Source: CANMIH01 sp049116335 (GTDB lineage: Bacteria; Pseudomonadota; Alphaproteobacteria; Rhodobacterales; Rhodobacteraceae). Taken from it: a stretch of DNA of 64,000 nucleotides. Positions 58,619-64,000 of this stretch are shown piece by piece. The stretch covers positions 62,001 through 126,000 of the forward strand of contig JAGDYZ010000016.1 in the NCBI GenBank assembly GCA_049116335.1, given 5' to 3'. Numbering within the stretch: position 1 is the first letter of the stretch; the number at the start of each line of letters is the position of its first letter. The translations under genes and the position numbers were made by a program. The notes beneath the pieces were generated by a model. It did not search any database and was not told where the DNA came from. It was given only the letters and a program-made list of their open reading frames with translations.

Positions 58619-60556
58619 ATGAGTGTTGCCATTGAAATCACCGACCAGATCGCAGTGGTCACCATCGAGAACCCACCGGTCAATGCAGCAGGCCTAGAGG
58701 TGCGTCAGGGTCTGTGGGAGGCCGTTGACACGCTGGATGCTGACCCGCAGGTCACTGCCGTCGTTCTGGCCTGTGCCGGGCGCACCTTTGTGGCCGGTGC
58801 GGATATTCGTGAATTTGGCAAACCGCCGGTTGAGCCGCATCTTCCAGATGTTCTCAACAAAATCGAAGGCGCGCAAAAGCCTTGGGTGGCGGCGATCCAC
58901 GGCACGGCTCTGGGCGGTGGGCTTGAGCTTGCCATGTCCTGCCACGGACGCGTGGCGCTTAGCAGCGCTAAGATGGGCCTGCCCGAGGTCAATCTGGGCT
59001 TGATCCCCGGTGCAGGTGGCACCGTGCGCCTGCCGCGATTGGTGCCACCAACCCTGGCTTTGACCATGGCCGCTGGCGGCAAACCCATCGCCGCCGATCA
59101 AGCCCTGAAGGCAGGTCTTGTGGATGAGGTGGTTGCAGAGGATCTAGTGAGCGCGGCACGGACACGGGCCAAAACCCAAGCCCTGACCCCCACACTGGCA
59201 CGCGACATCAAGGGCACGTTGGATGAGGGATTTGACAAAACAGAGGCCGGGATCCTGCGCAAAGCGCGCGGACAGAAGTCGCCCAAGGCGGCCTCTGAGG
59301 CCATTCGCCGGGGGGTGACCATGGAAGCCCCCGAGGCCCTTGCCGCAGAACGGGCAGCCTTTACCGCGCTGAAACAAGATCCGCAAAGCGCCGCATTGCG
59401 CCATATTTTCTTTGCCGAACGTGCCGTGGGCCGCAGCGCGCGCACCAAAGGCGTGACGCCTCGCGCGCTTAATCAGATCGGGGTGATTGGCGGCGGCACC
59501 ATGGGCGCAGGCATTGCCGCCGCCTGCCTGCTCGCCGGGCTTAAGGTGACCATGATCGAGCGGGATGCTGGGGCGGCACAGGCGGGCTACGACCGTGTTG
59601 CGGGAATTCTGGTCAACAGCCTGAAACGGGGTTTGATCTCGGAGGGCAAACACAGCCGCCTAATGGGTAATTTCCTGTCTGCAGGCAGGTATGACGCGCT
59701 TTCAGAGGCCGATCTGGTGATCGAAGCGGTGTTCGAGGACATGGACGTAAAACGCGAGGTTTTTGCCAAACTTGATGAGGTCACACGCCCCGATGCGGTT
59801 CTGGCCAGCAACACCTCGTATTTGGACGTCAATGAGATCGCAGCCACCGTGCGCGATCCCAGCCGCGTGCTGGGTCTGCATTTCTTCTCGCCCGCACATA
59901 TCATGAAGCTGCTGGAAATTGTGGTGCCCGAGCGGGTCGCCGATGACGTGCTGGCCACCGGCATTGCGCTTGGCAAACAGCTGAAAAAGATCAGCGTACT
60001 GGCCGGGGTCTGCGACGGCTTTATCGCCAATCGCATCATGTCGGCCTATCGGCGCGAGTGTGACTATATGCTCGAAGACGGCGCCCTGCCCCATCAGATC
60101 GATGCGGCGATGGAAGAGTTTGGCTTTCCCATGGGTATCTACCGCATGCAGGATCTGGCCGGGCTCGACATTGCCTGGGCCATGCGCAAACGACAGGCCG
60201 CCACCCGCGATCCGGCCCAGCGCTATGTTGATATCGCCGACAAACTTTGTGAGGCCGGGCGCTTTGGCCAGAAAGCCGGGCGGGGCTGGTACATCTATGA
60301 GGATGGCAAGCCGGTGCGGGATACAGAGGTGGAAGATCTGATTGTCGCGGAAAGCGCCCGTAAAGGGATTTCGCGTCAGAGCTTTAACGCGGCACAAATC
60401 ATGGAGCGAATCCTGGGGTGCATGCAACGAGAAGGTCGCGCAATTCTTGACGAAGGCGTTGCCGCCTCACCGGAAGATATTGATGTGGTGATGATCAATG
60501 CCTTTGGGTTTCCGCGCTGGCACGGGGGTCCGATGTTTATGGTCGAAGCCAAATAG
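58619..60556 (+). CDS. Bifunctional enoyl-CoA hydratase/3-hydroxyacyl-CoA dehydrogenase
   Basis: A 645-residue FadJ-like protein. The N-terminal crotonase domain (about 1-185) has both catalytic glutamates (GGGLELAMS and MGLPEVNLGLIPGAGG). The NAD-binding domain starts at about 285 (GVIGGGTMGAGIAAACLLAG), with HFFSPAHIMKLLEIV carrying the catalytic His and two C-terminal dehydrogenase segments. It should process the ring-opened dicarboxylyl-CoA by beta-oxidation. ATG 58619 has GAGGA upstream. Divergent from the monooxygenase/reductase across shared operators, so co-regulated. Confidence 0.94.
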   Translation: MSVAIEITDQIAVVTIENPPVNAAGLEVRQGLWEAVDTLDADPQVTAVVLACAGRTFVAGADIREFGKPPVEPHLPDVLNKIEGAQKPWVAAIHGTALGGGLELAMSCHGRVALSSAKMGLPEVNLGLIPGAGGTVRLPRLVPPTLALTMAAGGKPIAADQALKAGLVDEVVAEDLVSAARTRAKTQALTPTLARDIKGTLDEGFDKTEAGILRKARGQKSPKAASEAIRRGVTMEAPEALAAERAAFTALKQDPQSAALRHIFFAERAVGRSARTKGVTPRALNQIGVIGGGTMGAGIAAACLLAGLKVTMIERDAGAAQAGYDRVAGILVNSLKRGLISEGKHSRLMGNFLSAGRYDALSEADLVIEAVFEDMDVKREVFAKLDEVTRPDAVLASNTSYLDVNEIAATVRDPSRVLGLHFFSPAHIMKLLEIVVPERVADDVLATGIALGKQLKKISVLAGVCDGFIANRIMSAYRRECDYMLEDGALPHQIDAAMEEFGFPMGIYRMQDLAGLDIAWAMRKRQAATRDPAQRYVDIADKLCEAGRFGQKAGRGWYIYEDGKPVRDTEVEDLIVAESARKGISRQSFNAAQIMERILGCMQREGRAILDEGVAASPEDIDVVMINAFGFPRWHGGPMFMVEAK

Positions 60557-60568
60557 CGGCACAAAGAG

Positions 60569-60590
60569 AGGGGGCTGTTTGCCCCCTTTT
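60569..60590 (+). terminator. Intrinsic terminator after the hydroxyacyl-CoA dehydrogenase
   Basis: AGGGGGC (60569-60575) pairs with GCCCCCT (60581-60587) over a 5-base loop, followed by TTT. Directly after the stop at 60556; plus-strand termination. Confidence 0.75.
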
Positions 60591-60640
60591 GGCCCATGGG
60601 GGCCAATTCACCCCCAAGAGTATTTTCCAAAAGAAGAAGC
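60591..60640 (+). repeat. Intergenic stem-loop repeat, copy 4
   Basis: GGGGG/CCCCC stem around CCAATTCA (about 60598-60615), then AAGAGTATTTTCCAAAAG and AAGAAG (60616-60639). Same purine-rich tail and orientation relative to the upstream gene as the other three copies; abuts the stop of the convergent alpha/beta hydrolase. Confidence 0.75.
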
Positions 60641-60641
60641 G

Positions 60642-61442
60642 CTAGCCCACAAAGGCGCGGGTGATCGGGCTTTCGGGGTCAGCCAGTGCTTCGATCACAC
60701 TGAAATGGTGATGGCCACTGTCCACAACTACGTCAACTTCGGCTTCCAACCCCTGCCACATCATCCCCAGCAGCTGCGCCTGTCGCAGAAATTCGGGACG
60801 CTCGTCGCCACCAACCCAGGCCGTGACTTTGGCCTCTGACAGTGGGCGCTTCAGCCCCGCGCTTTCGGATATGGCTTCGGCCTCGTCCAGATGCAGCACC
60901 TTGTTCATCTCGGTCCACATCAATGGACGCAGGTCATGCAACCCACTGATGGAAAGTGTGTGCTCAAGACGCGCGCGCACCTCTGGCGGCAGCGGGCTAT
61001 CAGCGGAGACCATGCGCGAGACCAGATGGCCCCCGGCCGAATGACCGGCGATGCGGATGGGGCCTTTGACACGTGCGGCGGCGGCGGTGATGGCCGCGCC
61101 AACCTGAGCTGTCATCTGTGTCAAACGCGCCCCTGGGGCGAGGGTGTAGCTTGGCAGTGCCACCGCCCAGCCCTTTGCCCGCGCACCTTCTGCAAGATCG
61201 GTCCAGTCCGAACGATCACAGCGCATCCAATAGCCCCCATGCACAAAGACCGCGAGCCCTTTGGGTGTGCCCTCGGGCCAGACAATATCGAATTTTTCGC
61301 GCGGCGCGTCCCCATAGGCGATATCAGTGTCAACGGTATGCGCGTCACGGTAGGCGGCGGCGCGTTTGGCCCAGATGGCGGGCAGCTCTGCCGATCCTTC
61401 GATATGCGCCATATTTGCGTAGGCGTCATCCCAATCACGCAT
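60642..61442 (-). CDS. Alpha/beta hydrolase, probable kynurenine formamidase
   Basis: A 266-residue alpha/beta hydrolase. The oxyanion motif FVHGGYWMRCDRSDW and nucleophile GHSAGGHLVSRM match the HGGYW-type arylformamidases of the eukaryotic/BNA7-like group. Catalytic Asp and His candidates are near WVGGDE and SGHHHFSV. It would hydrolyse N-formylkynurenine to kynurenine, the one step between kynA and kynU not otherwise encoded here. It is outside the main operon and convergent with the dehydrogenase gene. A generic carboxylesterase is the alternative. Confidence 0.75.
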   Translation of the reverse strand: MRDWDDAYANMAHIEGSAELPAIWAKRAAAYRDAHTVDTDIAYGDAPREKFDIVWPEGTPKGLAVFVHGGYWMRCDRSDWTDLAEGARAKGWAVALPSYTLAPGARLTQMTAQVGAAITAAAARVKGPIRIAGHSAGGHLVSRMVSADSPLPPEVRARLEHTLSISGLHDLRPLMWTEMNKVLHLDEAEAISESAGLKRPLSEAKVTAWVGGDERPEFLRQAQLLGMMWQGLEAEVDVVVDSGHHHFSVIEALADPESPITRAFVG

Positions 61443-61543
61443 GACATTCTCCCGTTTTGTGCTGTTTTTTCATGAAATTGCGCGCCCCTTTGGGGACGCG
61501 CTTTGAGGCATAGACTGCGGGGGAACCCCACAAATGGCAAGCC

Positions 61544-63031
61544 TTATCCCGCCTGATATTGCGGCGTTGAGGCCAGATAGCGCCCATAGGCCTTGTGGTC
61601 GGGATAGGTGAAGGTCTCGGCCAGGGGATTGGCCTTTTTGCGCTCGCTCGCCCCCATATCTTCCAACAGTTCATCGAAGTGTTTGAAGTGGAACGGCGCA
61701 GAGCAGAGCCCGCCATAAACCTGTGCCGCCGGACGCTCCTTGCGGCGCCACTCCAGCATCATCTGCATGTTCTTTTCCATCGCATCGCGCGACGGTTGGC
61801 GCGCCAGTTTGCCATCGGCAAAGCGCACCAGCCAATTGGCAATCATCTCGGCAGAAAGAATGGTGCAGAAGCTGGAGTTGAAGCCAACAAAGCCCATATC
61901 CGGCAGATCCGGGTTCACCGAGAGGCGATAGGTGCGGTACTGACCATCACTCTCAATGAGCTTGTCTTTGAACTCATCCCCCAGATAGGGAATGCCCAGC
62001 TTCCAGCCTACGGCGAGAACGGCGATATCACAGCCCACCTTGTCGCCGGTGGTCAAGGTGATCTCATCCCCGTCATAGCGTTCAAAGGTGCCCTGAATGG
62101 GTTTGACCGCGCCGGATTTGAAACTCTCAAACAGACCCGGTGTGACGATGGGCAGAGAACACGAGGCTTCTTTCTCAATCGGGCTGTCCGGGACCATGTT
62201 CCATTTCTTCAAGCCCAGCTGAAGTTTGAGCATGGTTTCCAGACCACGGAAGTTGGCCCAGACCAAGGGTTTCAACACCGCCGCGATCACGCGTTGCAGC
62301 GGAGATTTCCCCCACTGATTAAACTGCATCTCTTGGGCGCGCATGTAGAGCAGGTTCTTGAAATTGATCCCGCCCACGAAATACGGCACACGCCAGACAT
62401 TTTCGCGGTAGACCATGGTGACCTGTTTGGCCCCGTTTTTCGCCGCATTCACGGCGATATCCGTGGCGGATTTTGAACCACCCAGCACAACCACACGTTT
62501 GCCGCGCATCATCTCGGGATCGGTGTAATCCGACGAATGGATCACCTGCCCGCCCTGCGCCTCAAACGCCTCCTGCCCGGGATGGGTGATGATGTTTTTA
62601 TACGAGAACTGCCCGGTGCAGATCGAGACAAAGTCAAAATCTTCCTGGCGGCTGCGTCCAGCCTCTTCGATGGTCAGGGTCCAGCCCGGTTGACCATCTG
62701 CGCGGCGCTCCATCGCTTTGATATTGGTGTTGAGACGGAACAGACGCGTCAGATTGTGCTTTTCCGCATAAGAATGCAGATAGGCGTGCACTTGAGGGCC
62801 TTTGGGCCACTCTGGATACTCATCTGGCATCGGGTGATCTGTGTAGCAATACAGATCTTTCGGGCTTTGTGTCTGCACATCCGGGTAAGAGCGCGAGAGC
62901 TCCCACACACCACCAAAATCATGCGTGCGTTCAAATCCAGTGACGCGGTGGCCGCGTTCATCAAAGGCCTTGGCGGCGGCGAGGCCTGAAACCCCGCCTC
63001 CGATCACGGCCACATTCTTGCGTTTGACCAT
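61544..63031 (-). CDS. Flavin-containing monooxygenase
   Basis: A 495-residue FMO/Baeyer-Villiger-type enzyme. FAD motif VIGGGVSGLAAAKAFDERG at the N-terminus, the FMO fingerprint region GQVIHSSDYTD, and NADP motif VVVLGGSKSATDIAVNAA. It should use NADPH and oxygen to oxygenate a soft N or S atom or a ketone. AAGGAG precedes the ATG. Preceded by a cupin gene at 11 bases and followed by the formamidase gene at 101 bases, all minus. Confidence 0.92.
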   Translation of the reverse strand: MVKRKNVAVIGGGVSGLAAAKAFDERGHRVTGFERTHDFGGVWELSRSYPDVQTQSPKDLYCYTDHPMPDEYPEWPKGPQVHAYLHSYAEKHNLTRLFRLNTNIKAMERRADGQPGWTLTIEEAGRSRQEDFDFVSICTGQFSYKNIITHPGQEAFEAQGGQVIHSSDYTDPEMMRGKRVVVLGGSKSATDIAVNAAKNGAKQVTMVYRENVWRVPYFVGGINFKNLLYMRAQEMQFNQWGKSPLQRVIAAVLKPLVWANFRGLETMLKLQLGLKKWNMVPDSPIEKEASCSLPIVTPGLFESFKSGAVKPIQGTFERYDGDEITLTTGDKVGCDIAVLAVGWKLGIPYLGDEFKDKLIESDGQYRTYRLSVNPDLPDMGFVGFNSSFCTILSAEMIANWLVRFADGKLARQPSRDAMEKNMQMMLEWRRKERPAAQVYGGLCSAPFHFKHFDELLEDMGASERKKANPLAETFTYPDHKAYGRYLASTPQYQAG

Positions 63032-63042
63032 GAGGGCGCTCC

Positions 63043-63504
63043 TTATGCCGCGTCCGGGGGCGGCAGGAAGTCCACCTCATGCAAGGCCGACAGACGGACA
63101 AGCTCGGCCGGATCCGTCACGCCGTCCAAAGCGATGAACAGATCAAACAGTTTGCGGGCCGGGGCCACGCCAAAGGTACAGGTGGCCGTAGCGCCCGAGC
63201 GGTTGAAGATCCCATGCGCCACGCCACGCGGCATGCGGATGGTGTCACCCGGACCGGCCTTTTGCACGCTGGGCGCACCTTTGTCGTGGTTGAACTCGAT
63301 CTCAAGATTGCCCTCAAGCACGAGGATCCATTCGTCTTGTGTAGGGTGGATATGCGGCGGAACAAATGTCTCGGCCGGGATAACCGCATGCCACAGAAAG
63401 GCGTTATCGCTGTGCAGTTTAGGGGTGTAGGTATGCCCCACAACATTCCAGGCTTTGCCCTCGATGCCATCGGACGCAAGTGTGACGCCAGGTGTCTCTT
63501 CCAT
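63043..63504 (-). CDS. Cupin-domain protein
   Basis: A 153-residue single cupin. Metal motif 1 is VPPHIHPTQDEWILVLEGNL (His, His, Glu) and motif 2 is MPRGVAHGIFNRSG (His), so a metal is likely bound. GGGAGGA precedes the ATG. It heads the unit with the flavin monooxygenase and is divergent from an AraC-type regulator. Function (dioxygenase, isomerase or ligand sensor) cannot be told. Confidence 0.87.
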   Translation of the reverse strand: MEETPGVTLASDGIEGKAWNVVGHTYTPKLHSDNAFLWHAVIPAETFVPPHIHPTQDEWILVLEGNLEIEFNHDKGAPSVQKAGPGDTIRMPRGVAHGIFNRSGATATCTFGVAPARKLFDLFIALDGVTDPAELVRLSALHEVDFLPPPDAA

Positions 63505-63639
63505 TGGTTTTCCTCCCTGATTTTATGGCCTCTGACGGGCCGATCTGGAAAGGCTAGCCCCGGTCGCGCAGAAGCTTTATCCAGAATGCGCAAAAAACAC
63601 CGGACTTGCTTTAAGCCTAAAGTGATGTAGCGTAATCAG

Positions 63640-64000
63640 ATGCTGAGCCAGTCTCATATCGCGCACGAGCCACTGTCCGGTCACCGGCTGTTCCAAAGCC
63701 GGGATCTGGATGACGCGCGGGCCTTGGTAGCGGGCAAGTTCTGTCAGCATCATCTCAGTGCAGATCGTGGCTTTGACGCCTGCCACAACCATGCAGGTGG
63801 AACGGCGGTGTCGCTCAACTATCTGCGCTATGGGTCACAGGTTCGGATTGATCCCGGTGAGCTGACGCATTTCTATCTGGTGCAAATTCCCCTGTCCGGG
63901 GGCGCTCAGATCCGCAATGGATCCCGTCAGGTGACCAGCACACGCCACACCGCCAGCGTTTTGAACCCAAGCTGGGCCACAAAAATGCAGTGGTATCAAG
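63640..64000 (+). CDS. AraC-type regulator, N-terminal part (partial)
   Basis: A plus-strand gene starting at ATG 63640 and open to the right edge (120 codons). The sequence MLSQSHIAHEPLSGHRLFQS, then YGSQVRIDPGELTHFYLVQI and TASVLNPSWATKMQW matches the AraC-binding-like N-terminal domain found ahead of an AraC DNA-binding domain, which would lie beyond the window. Divergent from the cupin-monooxygenase genes, so it probably activates them (inference). Confidence 0.82.
   Translation, partial: MLSQSHIAHEPLSGHRLFQSRDLDDARALVAGKFCQHHLSADRGFDACHNHAGGTAVSLNYLRYGSQVRIDPGELTHFYLVQIPLSGGAQIRNGSRQVTSTRHTASVLNPSWATKMQWYQ

Noticed and set aside
1..64000. tRNA, rRNA, CRISPR arrays, insertion sequences, integrases or phage genes
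   Set aside because: I looked for cloverleaf-like sequences, regularly spaced repeats, transposase motifs and flanking inverted repeats and found none. The repeats present are single intergenic stem-loops.

Overview
The window looks like a chromosomal segment of a marine roseobacter-group alphaproteobacterium (Rhodobacteraceae). The evidence is the roughly 60% GC content, two tandem DddQ-type DMSP lyases, two TRAP transporters, a hut cluster with the formimidoylglutamate-deiminase route, an ArsR-ArsC fusion in an arsJ operon, and a tryptophan-to-2-aminobenzoyl-CoA catabolic operon. Nothing looks like a phage, an insertion sequence or a plasmid backbone. It is a dense catabolic region made of tightly overlapping operons, each with its own local regulator. 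The genus is inference.

Layout. 0-5.2 kb: the start of a membrane (sensor-like) protein, a GGDEF/EAL c-di-GMP protein, two adjacent DMSP lyases, a small membrane protein and a VOC protein. 5.2-11.8 kb: a minus-strand homogentisate operon (hmgA, fahA, VOC, MBL-fold, FAD monooxygenase, DUF2783) divergent from a MarR gene across a clean palindrome. 11.8-16.1 kb: an arsenic operon (ArsR-ArsC fusion, GAPDH, a DUF1036 protein, ArsJ) with an operator lying over the first start codon. 16.1-19.3 kb: a complete TRAP transporter. 19.7-28.5 kb: a plus-strand acetate module (acs, an adenylate kinase, DUF4212 plus sodium:solute symporter, a cNMP/CBS/DUF294 protein, a small membrane protein, a membrane-anchored DEDDh exonuclease). 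28.6-34.1 kb: an SDR, a TRAP permease pair without a nearby binding protein, a MaoC-like protein and an aldehyde dehydrogenase. 34.1-41.5 kb: histidine utilisation (hutI-H-G-U, divergent hutF, hutC). 41.5-48.2 kb: a carboxymuconolactone-decarboxylase-like protein, a small unknown gene behind an unusual AT-rich upstream region, a MarR, a hybrid histidine kinase, a DUF2478 protein and an aldehyde dehydrogenase. 48.3-63.5 kb: tryptophan/kynurenine/2-aminobenzoate catabolism. 63.6 kb to the end: a truncated AraC-type regulator.

How the genes fit together. The 48.3-61.4 kb region encodes tryptophan 2,3-dioxygenase, a probable kynurenine formamidase, kynureninase, an anthranilate-type CoA ligase, a two-domain flavin monooxygenase/old-yellow-enzyme reductase, and a set of beta-oxidation-like enzymes plus RidA. 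Together they would take tryptophan through anthranilate to 2-aminobenzoyl-CoA, dearomatise it without a ring-cleaving dioxygenase, and feed central metabolism. The hmg and hut operons do the equivalent for phenylalanine/tyrosine and histidine, so much of the window is amino-acid and aromatic catabolism. The acs-adk pairing couples acetate activation to AMP recycling.

Most worth a second look: the ArsR-ArsC fusion whose enzyme half makes the ligand of its sensor half; the DUF294/exonuclease genes in the acetate operon; a crotonase homologue lacking both usual glutamates in the 2-aminobenzoate operon; an MBL protein that has lost its second zinc site; a four-copy intergenic stem-loop repeat; and a CtrA-like box with three hexamers 11 bp apart upstream of a 90-residue unknown protein.
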